From Candidatus Avimonas faecium (GTDB lineage: Bacteria; Bacillota; Clostridia; Oscillospirales; Acutalibacteraceae), in the NCBI GenBank assembly GCA_904419005.1, contig CAJFQI010000106.1, positions 1 to 35,902 of the forward strand: a DNA stretch of 35,902 bases, written 5' to 3'. The number at the start of each line of letters is the position of its first letter. Position 1 is the stretch's first letter. Shown here piece after piece: positions 1 through 7,591 of the stretch. Both the position numbers and the translations under genes were made by a program. Under the pieces are notes generated by a model that was not told the DNA's origin, did no database searches, and saw only the letters and a list, made by a program, of their open reading frames with translations.

Positions 1-1288
1 TCTGATTGTTGATGAGGATTTCTCCACTGTCAATGTCGTAAAAGCGCATTAAAAGATTAACAATCGTCGTCTTACCGCTTCCTGTGGCGCCTACAAGCGC
101 CACTTTTTTGCCGGAGGGTACCGACAAAGTAAAGTCACGGATGACGGGATGTCCTGGTGTATACGAGAACTGCACATTTTGAAAGGTAACCGTCGTATTT
201 TCTTCCTTTAAAAGCTCTTTGCCGCTTTTATCTTCACTTTCTTCATCCAGTACAGTAAACACCCGCTCTGCACCGGCAATCGCCGTTTGCAGCTGACCAT
301 AGATCTGAGCAATTTCATTAATGGGACGACTGAACTGTTTGGCGTAAACGATAAAGGCGGAGATCACACCGACAGAAATCAGACCGTGAACGGAAAAGTA
401 TCCGCCAAAGGCCGCAATAATCACAAAGCCTATATTGCCGATGCAGTTCATAATCGGCCCCATTACCCCGCTGAAAATATCCGTTCTAATTCCAGCTTTC
501 GTCAGGGAATCGGCAGTCTTGCAAAAATCCTCGGCAGTACTCTCCTGATGGTTATAAGCAACTACCGTATGATAACCAGAAATCATTTCTTCCACCGTAC
601 CATTAAGCTGTCCTAAGAACATTTGACGTTGCCGCGAAAACTTACGAACCTTTCCCGAAAGCACCTTAGTCGCCAACAACGTCAAAACAACAGTTGCGCA
701 GCTGAGCAATGCCAGCTGCCAGCAGTACCACAGCATAATTGCCACGGTGCCGATGATGGTTAAAACGCCTGAAAACAGAGAAGGCAGGGACTGTGAAACG
801 GTGGTGGAGATGTTTTCAATATCATTGGTCATCCGGCTCATCACATCGCCATGGGAATGGGTGTCCAGATAACGGACCGGCAAATCCACAACTTTTCCAA
901 AGAGCTCGCTGCGCATGCGCCTTACAATACGCTGGCTGAGTTTTGCACTGAACAGATTCTGGAGCAGTTGGCATCCGCTGTAAAGCAGATAAACGATCAG
1001 CATAAAAAGTAAAGTCGGCAAAAGGCTTCCGGACCTTGTGCCCGCAATTATATCAATGGCATTGCTTTGTAGGCTTGGGGCGTAGATGCCGCAGAGGGTT
1101 CCGAAGATGACAACGACAAGCATACAAAATACCATTATTTTCTCGTGTGCAAAATAGGTGAAGATCCGTTTTAAGGTTGCACCAACGTTTTCAGCATGCT
1201 GCACCTCGCTAAAACGTTCGCGGCGGTTCATACCGGGAATATTTTGTTCCGGCAATTTTTGCTCATTGTGACTGCCCATGGAATTCAT
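1..1288 (-). CDS. ABC exporter half-transporter, canonical-site subunit (3' end beyond left edge)
   Basis: This is an ABC exporter subunit with a membrane domain followed by an ATPase domain, probably the consensus-site partner in a heterodimeric multidrug exporter of the BmrC/BmrD or TM287/TM288 type. About 429 codons are visible. The membrane domain carries the intracellular-loop motif THSHGDVMSRMTND, and the ATPase domain begins near the left edge with Walker A GATGSGKT. The signature, Walker B and H-loop lie outside the window, so the canonical site is inferred from its partner and from the paralogous pair at 7592-11195. I chose ATG 1288 because GGAGAGGGGG lies just upstream; a second in-frame ATG is at 1279. 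It overlaps the end of the preceding subunit by 26 bp, which implies translational coupling. The substrate cannot be read from the sequence. Confidence 0.93.
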   Translation of the reverse strand, partial: MNSMGSHNEQKLPEQNIPGMNRRERFSEVQHAENVGATLKRIFTYFAHEKIMVFCMLVVVIFGTLCGIYAPSLQSNAIDIIAGTRSGSLLPTLLFMLIVYLLYSGCQLLQNLFSAKLSQRIVRRMRSELFGKVVDLPVRYLDTHSHGDVMSRMTNDIENISTTVSQSLPSLFSGVLTIIGTVAIMLWYCWQLALLSCATVVLTLLATKVLSGKVRKFSRQRQMFLGQLNGTVEEMISGYHTVVAYNHQESTAEDFCKTADSLTKAGIRTDIFSGVMGPIMNCIGNIGFVIIAAFGGYFSVHGLISVGVISAFIVYAKQFSRPINEIAQIYGQLQTAIAGAERVFTVLDEESEDKSGKELLKEENTTVTFQNVQFSYTPGHPVIRDFTLSVPSGKKVALVGATGSGKTTIVNLLMRFYDIDSGEILINNQ

Positions 1289-3011
1289 CCCCCTCTCCGA
1301 TTTGAGAATGATAAATGTCCTGATATGCTGCACAGGATTTCAGTAATTCCTCGTGGGAACCACAGGCCGCAATCCTTCCATTTTCCAAAACAACGATTCT
1401 ATCTGCTCTACGCACAGAGGCAATCCTTTGGGCGATCAAAATTTTTGTGCTTTGCGGATTGGCTTCCTGCAGCGCTGCATAGAAATTGGCCTCCGTTTTT
1501 AGGTCAAGCGCGCTGGTCGAATCATCAAAAATCAAGATTTCTGCCGGTTTCAATACAGCCCTTGCGATTGAAATGCGTTGCTTCTGACCGCCCGATAAGC
1601 TCATACCCCGTTCAGCAACAGTTGTATGGTAACCGCCCGGCGTTGTCCTGATAAAATCATCTGCCTGGGCGGTAACTGCGGCTGCCTGAATGGATTCCAT
1701 CGCTGCGCCTGGTGCGCCCCATGCGATATTCTCTTGAATTGTCGTGCTGAACAATTCGCTTTTTTGTAGTACAATCGAAACTTTTTTTCGCAATTCCTTT
1801 TGTTGGTATTCACGCACGTCGACCCCGTCTACAAGAACAGCGCCCGCCGACACATCATAAAAACGAGGAATCAGGTTGACAAGAGAGGATTTTCCGCAGC
1901 CGGTTGTCCCCATGATGGCCAATGTCTCGCCCTGATGTACCGTCAAATTGATGTGATCGAGCACGATCTGATTAGTTCCAGGATAGGAAAAGGATACGTC
2001 ACGGAACTCTATTTCTCCATATTTCTCCGTTTTCCCATCAAAGGCGCCATCCTTTAGTTCCGGCTGGCTGTGCAATATTTCTTTGACCCGTTTCCACGAA
2101 GCGATGCCTCTGGAGATATTCTGGAACAGCATCACCAGCATGAGAATTCCATTGAGAAGCTGCGTTGTATAGGTAATGGCCGCCATGATGCTGCCCGGTG
2201 TCGCTCCGCCGCCTCTCACCTCAAAAGAGCCGACCAGCAATATAATAGCAACCACAATATACATCAAAGCGTTAATCACGGGATTCATAAAAGCAAAAAT
2301 GACAAGTACGCGCAGCTGCGTTTTGATGAGTGCATCGTTTGCCTTTCCAAACCGTACCTTTTCATAAACCTCCCGGACGCAGGCTTTAATGATGCGGATG
2401 CCGGACACGTCCTCCTGCATGATTGCATTGATGGAGTCCAGCTGTGCCTGCAATTTGGAGAACAGCGGGTTAGCTTTTGCTATACAGAAGGCAAGACAAC
2501 CAACAATCAATGGGAAGGCACACAGCACAATCAGGCCAAAATTGCGGTTGAGCCGGAACATGCAGTACATGCTGCCGAACATCAGCATAGAAGTGCGAAT
2601 CATACCACGCACAAACTGAGAAACGAAATTCTGCACCTGCGTGATGTCGTTGGTTACTCTTGTTACCAAAGAACCTGTTCCAAACCGATCAATTTGAGGA
2701 AAGGAAAAGGTCATGATTTGACGAAAGCAATCCTTGCGGATTTCATTTCCAATATTCTGGCCGGACATATGAACGAACACGTTATTAAGGGAACCGCAAA
2801 GGCCGCCGAACAGTACCAGCCCTATCATCTGAAGCCCCAGCTTCCAGATCAGGTTTAGATCGCTGACACCGTTGTTATTCAGCCCCAGCACACCGTCATC
2901 TACAATTTGGCCCATGATTTCGGGCTGCACCAAATCCATGCTTACTTCGCCGATCATAAACAAACCTGCAAGAATTGCTAAGGGCAGAAATTGTTTGATA
3001 TATTTCCACAT
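1263..3011 (-). CDS. ABC exporter half-transporter, degenerate-site subunit
   Basis: A 582-residue membrane-plus-ATPase half-transporter. The six-helix membrane domain spans roughly residues 10-300. The ATPase has Walker A GTTGCGKS (368-375), signature LSGGQ (472-476) and Walker B ILIFDD (D496). The catalytic carboxylate after Walker B is Asp497 instead of Glu, and the H-loop reads AQRI with Gln528 in place of His. These are the hallmarks of the degenerate-site subunit of heterodimeric exporters such as TM287 or BmrC, so it should pair with the downstream subunit. It starts 3 nt after the marR stop with GGAG as RBS, forming the operon marR-abc-abc. It is likely induced when the MarR protein leaves its operator. 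The exported compound is unknown; drugs or peptides are plausible. Confidence 0.95.
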   Translation of the reverse strand: MWKYIKQFLPLAILAGLFMIGEVSMDLVQPEIMGQIVDDGVLGLNNNGVSDLNLIWKLGLQMIGLVLFGGLCGSLNNVFVHMSGQNIGNEIRKDCFRQIMTFSFPQIDRFGTGSLVTRVTNDITQVQNFVSQFVRGMIRTSMLMFGSMYCMFRLNRNFGLIVLCAFPLIVGCLAFCIAKANPLFSKLQAQLDSINAIMQEDVSGIRIIKACVREVYEKVRFGKANDALIKTQLRVLVIFAFMNPVINALMYIVVAIILLVGSFEVRGGGATPGSIMAAITYTTQLLNGILMLVMLFQNISRGIASWKRVKEILHSQPELKDGAFDGKTEKYGEIEFRDVSFSYPGTNQIVLDHINLTVHQGETLAIMGTTGCGKSSLVNLIPRFYDVSAGAVLVDGVDVREYQQKELRKKVSIVLQKSELFSTTIQENIAWGAPGAAMESIQAAAVTAQADDFIRTTPGGYHTTVAERGMSLSGGQKQRISIARAVLKPAEILIFDDSTSALDLKTEANFYAALQEANPQSTKILIAQRIASVRRADRIVVLENGRIAACGSHEELLKSCAAYQDIYHSQIGEGDEFHGQSQ

Positions 3012-3014
3012 ACC

Positions 3015-3527
3015 TTATTCTCCCCTTGGGTGATGCCGGTGTCCTCTATGATGATGCTCGCGACACCCGTGGTTATCCGCAGCATTTTGATAACGTTCTT
3101 CCCAATCTTTATTGATTCTTTCCAGCAGCGAAAGAAGTTGATTTTTCTCCTCGTCCGACAAGCAGGAGAACATTTGCTCATGGCGGCGGATCCGCTGTTT
3201 CCGGGCTTCTGCCGCTGAAATTTTTCCCGCTTCCGTAAGCGCAATATCTGCTGTCCTTCGATCCATTTCGTTCGGCGTACGCGTAATATACCCTGCGTTT
3301 TCCAGCTTGGCGATTACTTCGCTGGAAGATCCCGGCTGTATTCCCAGCCGTTCGGTAAGTTTCTGTTGTGTAATACTACCGCCGATTTCATCCAGAATAA
3401 TCAGGATGCGTTTTTGGCTGCCTTTCCCTTCGTATAAAGAACGCATTGTATGACTCAAATCCCGCAAATTGATAATGAGTCTGTCATTTATGTCGGCATG
3501 GTTTTCATGATCCCTATGTACTTTCAT
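3015..3527 (-). CDS. MarR-family transcriptional regulator with His-rich tail
   Basis: A 170-residue MarR-type winged-helix regulator. The helix-turn-helix region is around residues 50-100 (ITQQKLTERLGIQPGSSSEV, then the wing with NEMDRRTADIALTEAGK), and dimerisation helices flank it. The last 19 residues hold seven histidines and one cysteine (REHHHRGHRHH), which could bind metal or be a disordered tail; similar His-rich tails occur in this family, but their role is not visible here. The start at ATG 3527 has AAGGAG 7 nt upstream. It is first in the operon with the exporter pair, and its promoter carries two AGGTACCT palindromes, so it is most likely an autorepressor that also controls the exporter. 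The ligand is unknown. Confidence 0.93.
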   Translation of the reverse strand: MKVHRDHENHADINDRLIINLRDLSHTMRSLYEGKGSQKRILIILDEIGGSITQQKLTERLGIQPGSSSEVIAKLENAGYITRTPNEMDRRTADIALTEAGKISAAEARKQRIRRHEQMFSCLSDEEKNQLLSLLERINKDWEERYQNAADNHGCREHHHRGHRHHPRGE

Positions 3528-3552
3528 CTCTAATCTCCTTTACGAATTATTT

Positions 3553-3602
3553 AGGTACCTTTGTAATTGTACTCCTTTATTGCGAATATGTCAAGGTACC
3601 TT
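3553..3602. promoter_or_regulatory. Twin MarR-type operator (AGGTACCT palindromes)
   Basis: The palindrome AGGTACCT occurs at 3553-3560, at the expected transcription start, and again at 3594-3601 within the 10-bp palindrome AAGGTACCTT (3593-3602), overlapping the -35 box. The two centres are 41 bp apart, about four helical turns, so both dimers would sit on the same DNA face. This layout fits cooperative autorepression by the adjacent MarR protein. The match of operator to regulator is inferred from adjacency. Confidence 0.7.
3566..3594 (-). promoter_or_regulatory. Sigma-A promoter of the marR-exporter operon
   Basis: On the minus strand, TTGACA (3594-3589) and TACAAT (3571-3566) are separated by exactly 17 bp, close to a perfect vegetative promoter. 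The predicted start of transcription is near 3559, leaving a short leader before the AAAGGAG site of marR. A promoter this strong in front of a MarR gene normally requires repression. Confidence 0.85.
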
Positions 3603-3605
3603 ATA

Positions 3606-3650
3606 AATACAGGGCGGCAGGAATTTTATTTTCTGCCGCCCTGTATTTTT
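3606..3650 (+). terminator. Intrinsic terminator hairpin in divergent intergenic region
   Basis: A perfect 15-bp stem (3606-3620 pairing with 3633-3647, core CAGGGCGGCAG) with a 12-nt AT-rich loop. Its right arm ends in T and runs into further T residues, giving five consecutive T (3646-3650) on the plus strand. It lies only a few bases upstream of the marR -35 box. No intact plus-strand gene ends here, so it may insulate the promoter or be left over from a lost gene. Confidence 0.75.
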
Positions 3651-3720
3651 GCATATATCTTTTTGCCGGTACAGCTCCTTCTCTTAACTTTACCTACCGA
3701 AAAAAGAAAGGCAGGTGTTT

Positions 3721-3825
3721 ATGAGAAAATTTACATATCCAACCAACCAGAAAATACTTGCTGTTTTGAAGTCAGCAAAAGCCAAGATAAGAGTCAAGAA
3801 AAAATCTGCGCAAAGAAGCGATTAA
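3721..3825 (+). CDS. Possible small basic peptide (34 aa)
   Basis: A short ORF beginning MRKFTYPTNQ and ending with a Lys/Arg-rich stretch (KSAKAKIRVKKKSAQRSD). It is preceded by an imperfect Shine-Dalgarno (AGGCAGG) about 5 nt upstream. It resembles no family I recognise. The rest of 3651-4004 holds little else: a GTG-initiated 20-codon ORF (3940) with GAGGTG upstream, ending just before the ATPase pseudogene, and no convincing promoter. Because the genes to the right are decayed, both ORFs may be non-functional. Confidence 0.25.
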   Translation: MRKFTYPTNQKILAVLKSAKAKIRVKKKSAQRSD

Positions 3826-4004
3826 TAATTTTAAACCTAAAACTGAAGCACTGCATAAACAAAATCGTTCTATGATATCCACATAAAATATGAAGCTGCG
3901 AAAACGGAGCTTTAAATTTTGAAATGAGGTGATCGGATCGTGGGAAGCATAAATCTGATTTCCTTAAAAAGGTCAAGAGATAACAAGGGAAGGGGATATT
4001 AAGA

Positions 4005-4902
4005 ATGAACGCGATTGAAATCCGCAATTTGTCAAAGAGCTTTCGTGGACTGTATGCGTTGTACCATCTGAACATGACCGTCCCCGTTGGCACCATCTAC
4101 GGCTTCATCGGCGAGAATGGAAACGGCAAGTCTACAACCGAGAAACTCATATGCGGCCTTTTAGTCCCGAACGGCGGAAGCATCAAGCTGTTTGACAGGG
4201 ACTACAAGGATGCCGGCGTAAGGGTACGGGGCACCCTGATTGAAAACGCGGGCTGCTTCCCGAATTCCAGCGTATGGAATAATCTGATGATGCAGACCAT
4301 CAATCTGAATCTTCCAAATCCGCGGGAAGAAATCAATCGGGTGCTGAAGATTGTCCGAATGGAGGACTCGGAGAATATTAAGTTTAAGAGCTGTTCTCTG
4401 GGTATGAAACAGCGGATCGGCATTGCCATGGCCCTTTGGGGCATCCAGCCTTGCTCGTCCTCGACGAGCCCATCAACGGCCTGGACGCGGACGGTATGCG
4501 GATCATGCGGGAGGTACTAGTGGACGTTACCAAGAGCTATCAGTGCACCGTCGTCATATCCTCCCACATTCTGGGAGAGCTTGAGAAAATAGCCACCCAC
4601 TACGGCATTGCCGTGGCGGGAAAATGATCAAAGAAATGACCGCCGAGGAGCTGGACGCGGGATGCCGCACTTATGTCGCCCTTCAGACAAAGGATATGAG
4701 CAGGACAAAAGCGTTGCTTACCTGCAAGTATTCCCGTGTGGAAGAGGACGAAAGAGGCTATATCCGGGTATATGACGCAAAAGCGCCGGAAGACATCGTC
4801 ATCTATCTGTATGAAGGCGGAATTTTAGTCAATGAAATCCAAACCGCTAAGATCGATCTGGAAGAATACTATATCGACTTAATGAACGAGAAGAAGGAAA
4901 AT
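4005..4902 (+). pseudogene. ABC transporter ATPase (bacitracin/lantibiotic-type), frameshifted
   Basis: A stand-alone ABC ATPase of the BcrA/LanF type that would energise the ABC-2 permease downstream. The first frame (from ATG 4005, RBS GGGAAGGGG) has Walker A GENGNGKST (residues 36-44) and the family-typical signature SLGMKQRIGIAMAL. The reading then breaks at the four-G run 4438-4441; homology resumes in another frame with Walker B LLVLDEP and the H-loop VVISSHI. That frame ends in TGA at the four-A run near 4621, and the C-terminal part (KEMTAEELDAGC through EEYYIDLMNEKKEN) continues in the third frame from 4624. Each break is repaired by one added base in a homopolymer. Homology fades near 4902 without a proper stop. 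This is either a true pseudogene or consensus-sequencing error; decay of the next two genes favours the former. Confidence 0.85.
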
Positions 4903-4959
4903 CCTCTGCGCCTGCACAGGCAGCCGCATTTTCCTTCGGAAAACAAGGAGGATGATAAC

Positions 4960-5779
4960 ATGGGAAAGACAGGTGCAATCGATTTGAGCATATCAGTTTC
5001 GGCAAAAGCTGAAAAGTATATTATCGGTGGACTTCCGGAGAATGTTCACAACCCTGCTGTTTTATATCATGGTGGGCATCGCCGTGGTCATTCCCGTATT
5101 GGTACTGGTGATGACGACCACCGTGGGAGGATCTACATCCGTCGATCCGGTAACCGGTGTAGAAACCGTAGCGGAAATGGAGTCCATAACAAACACCTGG
5201 CAGGTAGTGGAATCCATCAGCGGAGAAAGCTCCGGAATGGGCTCAGACATCATGAGCATGTGCAACATCAACCTGCTTTTCTTTCTGGCGGCGGTGTTTG
5301 TCTGCATCTTTGTTGACGACGACTTTCGGAGCGGATATGCCAAAAATCTGTTTGCGGTTCGTTCCCAAAAAACCGATTATGTGATATCGAAAACGCTGGT
5401 TGGGCTTATCGGCGGAGCATGCATGATTTTGGCTTACTTTATCGGTGCAGCTGTCGGCGGTGCGATTGCGGGATTGTCTTTTGACCCGGGAACCGCGGGC
5501 GTCAGCGGGATTGTGATGTGCCTGCTGTCAAAGATATTCTTAATGGCGGTGTTTGTCTCCATTTTTGTACTCATGAGCACCGTGGGCAAACAGAAACTGT
5601 GGCTTTCGCTGGTAGGTTCCCTTGCTGTGGGATTGCTGCTGTTTATGATGGTTCCGTCTATGACGCCGCTGGATTCCTCCATCCTAAATGTGGTTCTTTG
5701 CTTGGCAGGCGGTGCGTTGTTCAGCGTAGGCCTCGGGACTGTCAGCAATCTTGTATTGAGGAAAACAAGTTTGGTATAA
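4960..5779 (+). pseudogene. ABC-2 type permease, N-terminally frameshifted
   Basis: The partner permease of the preceding ATPase. The expected start is ATG 4960 with a very good RBS (AAGGAGG, 8-nt spacing), but that frame soon loses sense. The conserved region is in another frame from about 4988 (AYQFRQKLKSIL, then VDFRRMFTTLLFYIMVGIAV) to the stop at 5779. A one-base shift must therefore lie between 4960 and 4988. The downstream 250-residue frame has about six hydrophobic segments with a large extracytoplasmic loop after the first, as in BcrB/LanE-type permeases. A GTG at 5027 could in principle start a shortened protein, but it has no RBS. Together with the ATPase this would have been a peptide-antibiotic self-protection or export system. 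Confidence 0.78.
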
Positions 5780-5842
5780 TGTGAACGCGGGAACGGCTCC
5801 CTAAGTGGCTGTTCCTAGAAAATTGATTTTGGAGGCGAAGTC

Positions 5843-6526
5843 ATGCGAGCAGCAATTTATAACGGGCAGAAAAATGTTCTGCTGACAGAACGGGAAACGC
5901 CCAAGGCCGGAGATAACGATATTGTTGTGCGCAATCTCTATGCCAGCATCTGTGGGACGGATGTGGCGGTTTACCTACACGGGCCGAACACCGGCCACAG
6001 GGTAACAATCGGCGGAGAGTTCGGACATGAAATGGTTTCCGAAGTCGTTCAGGTCGGCAAAAATGTGAAGGATATCTGAGTGGGCGATCGGGTATACCCC
6101 TACCCGCGCCTCGCGAAAGGAGATCCAAAGCGTGCAGGGACAGTGGGCGGCTTTTCCGAATATGTGCTGATCCCTAACGTGGAGCTGGGAAAACAGGTCT
6201 ATGCGGTTCCGGACGCCATTTCTTCCAAGGTCGCCTGCCTGATTGAACCCTTTACAGTGGGATGCCGGGCGGCAGGGCGGTCTTTCCCCCGCAATGGCGA
6301 AAACGCCATCGTGTTTGGCACTGGTACCATCGGGATTGCCGCAGCCATTGCCCTGCGTCATTTTGGCTGTAAGCAAGTGATGATCTGTGACCGTTCGGAC
6401 TTCCGGCTGGAAAAGGCAAAGGACTTGGGCTTCGCGGTGTGTAACAACAGCAGGGAGGATCTGCGGCAGGCCATTGAAATGGCTTCTCAAGTAGATGGGG
6501 CGCTGAATGTGGTGATCCGGTATTAG
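5843..6526 (+). pseudogene. Zinc-dependent alcohol dehydrogenase (MDR family), nonsense mutation and internal deletion
   Basis: A medium-chain dehydrogenase/reductase starting at ATG 5843 with GGAGGCG upstream. The catalytic zinc region is present (SICGTD; GGEFGHEM). The frame is interrupted by TGA at 6077-6079 inside the motif DI-stop-VGDRVYP, where this family usually has a basic residue; CGA to TGA would explain it. The same frame continues with the NAD-binding motif VFGTGTIGIAAA and then jumps from NNSRED to LRQAIEMASQVDGALNVV. The latter resembles the extreme C terminus of the family. The total is about 228 codons against the usual 340-350, so an in-frame deletion of roughly 110-120 residues is inferred. 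The structural-zinc cysteine cluster is absent, as in some subfamilies. Non-functional as read. Confidence 0.85.
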
Positions 6527-6779
6527 GAGCATAAAAAGCAACTATGGGTTTTAGTTTTATACTGTTATTCCTACTTGTTTTTCCTGAGAAGATTATCAGA
6601 ACATCCATAAAAGTGCAACATCTTTTATGAATATGTTGCATATGCAGGTTCTTAAATAAAACCCTTAGATAATCAATTAGATAATCAATGCCCGCGGCTC
6701 TTCCGCTTTAGCAAAAAGCCTGCGAGCATTGATATTTGTGCAATCAACTGGAAAACGGTGGTTGTTTGAATTGCCGCAC
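6527..6779. other. Intergenic region with hairpins
   Basis: No coding sequence is evident. Besides repeat copy A it contains a perfect 8-bp hairpin (TGCAACAT 6614-6621 with ATGTTGCA 6633-6640) and an 8-bp inverted repeat (ATCAATGC 6684-6691 with GCATTGAT 6726-6733) enclosing a smaller GCGG/CCGC stem. The latter lies about 50 bp beyond the stop of the minus-strand Veg-like gene and may end its transcript, although no clear T-run follows. Confidence 0.5.
6544..6634. repeat. Diverged direct repeat, copy A
   Basis: This segment aligns by eye with 11773-11870 in the same orientation. Both begin ATGG-TTTTAG, continue with a TTATAC tract, share the identical block TTTTTCCTGAGAAG (6578-6591 and 11804-11817) and then TCAGAAC. 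Copy A lacks about 14 nt relative to B after that block. The two copies bracket the 5.2-kb segment with the second exporter operon. Confidence 0.6.
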
Positions 6780-7031
6780 TTATTCGTTATCGTTCAGCTC
6801 CACGAGTTCAATTTGTTTGGTAATTACCTCTGTATATTGTATGGTGTGACATTTCGGAACTCCGCTGCTGCGCTCCTCAATCTGAAAGATATGCGGATAA
6901 ACACCTTTGAGGACAGCAGGTTCGTTTTTAAGGCAAATCCTGGGATGTGAAGTGGAAACACTCACGTGAATATTGGGATTGGATTTATATAAGCCCTTGA
7001 TTTTACTTCTGATTGCCTCTAATGAAGTCAT
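6780..7031 (-). CDS. Veg-like small protein
   Basis: An 83-residue protein that matches the Veg family (about 80-90 residues, biofilm-associated in Bacillus) in layout: an N-terminal helix (LEAIRSKIKGLY), a short beta region, then the diagnostic C-terminal half GVYPHIFQIEE and HTIQYTEVITKQIEL, comparable to the family pattern of YP-x-x-F followed by SYTDVLT-x-x-VEL. It is more divergent than the housekeeping Veg and probably an accessory paralogue. The start at ATG 7031 has GGAGG 6 nt upstream. It lies 57 bp downstream of the 82-residue gene on the same strand, separated by a hairpin. Its function here is unknown. Confidence 0.7.
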   Translation of the reverse strand: MTSLEAIRSKIKGLYKSNPNIHVSVSTSHPRICLKNEPAVLKGVYPHIFQIEERSSGVPKCHTIQYTEVITKQIELVELNDNE

Positions 7032-7054
7032 AGCTAACCTCCGGTTTAGAGAAT

Positions 7055-7084
7055 GACAGCCGCCTGAACGATTAGGCGGCTGTC
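7055..7084 (-). terminator. Hairpin between the two small genes
   Basis: A perfect 11-bp stem (GACAGCCGCCT 7055-7065 with AGGCGGCTGTC 7074-7084) and 8-nt loop, directly after the stop of the 82-residue gene. Only a weak T-tract (ATTCTCT) follows on the minus strand, so it may be a partial terminator or an mRNA-stabilising stem that tunes expression of the Veg-like gene. Confidence 0.6.
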
Positions 7085-7088
7085 CACA

Positions 7089-7337
7089 TTACGAAAAATA
7101 TTCGGAAACATCGGTTTTGTCATTATACTGCTTTTTCACATGGACAACAACAGAGCCGTCCTCCTGATCCTCTGCAGCAACGATCTGATATCTTGTCTTT
7201 GTACGCTCCATAGTGGCTTTGTAATGCTCGATCTCATCATGGTTTCTCTTCAGCGCCTGCTCTTTGGTATAACCCATTTCGGGCTTCTGGGAGAAAACCA
7301 AGCTCTGAAGAATACATGCCGCCTTAACACGCTTCAA
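7089..7337 (-). CDS. Conserved-looking small protein of unknown function (82 aa, TTG start)
   Basis: I do not recognise a named family. The start is placed at TTG 7337 because an ideal AAAAGGAGGTG lies 8 nt upstream and the frame before it has no such site. The protein begins MKRVKAACILQSLVFSQ, has a charged helical middle (ALKRNHDEIEHYKATMERTKTRYQI) and a C-terminal beta-rich part (DGSVVVHVKKQYNDKTDVSEYF). It is soluble with no signal peptide. It probably shares a transcript with the Veg-like gene. Both sit between the diverged direct repeats and next to an exporter operon, which suggests they are accessory genes carried with that segment. Confidence 0.75.
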   Translation of the reverse strand: MKRVKAACILQSLVFSQKPEMGYTKEQALKRNHDEIEHYKATMERTKTRYQIVAAEDQEDGSVVVHVKKQYNDKTDVSEYFS

Positions 7338-7420
7338 CAGTAACACCTCCTTTTGGTACAAACCATTACGGCAGAATAGTTTAGACCATTTATACAGAGA
7401 GGTGTTCAAGCAAAAACATA

Positions 7421-7458
7421 CCGGTTGGATATTAACGGCTGCCGTCGAAAATATCCGG
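7421..7458. promoter_or_regulatory. Imperfect 38-bp palindrome in leader of the small-gene operon
   Basis: Paired blocks centred on 7440: CCGG (7421-7424 with 7455-7458), GGATATT with AATATCC (7427-7433 with 7450-7456) and ACGGC with GCCGT (7435-7439 with 7441-7445). It lies about 85 bp upstream of the TTG start, so it could be an operator or a 5'-UTR hairpin. The remainder of 7338-7591 shows no gene. AT-rich -10-like hexamers occur near 7490-7510, but I cannot fix a promoter. Confidence 0.5.
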
Positions 7459-7591
7459 CTGAAATGCACTCTCGTGGTAGCCTTACTACAATATAATGAT
7501 AGCATAAATCCAAGAAAAATCATGCGAAAAATCAAATCAATTTTGAAAAAATTTCGTCCAGGACACTATTGGGGCCAAACAACATCTTATC

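Noticed and set aside
4438..4630. Programmed ribosomal frameshifting in the ABC ATPase
   Set aside because: Both breaks need the same single-base repair, there is no slippery heptamer with pseudoknot that I can see, and the neighbouring genes are also broken.
6077..6079. TGA in the alcohol dehydrogenase as selenocysteine
   Set aside because: The position is not a catalytic Cys in this family, no convincing adjacent stem-loop is seen, and the gene has a second lesion.
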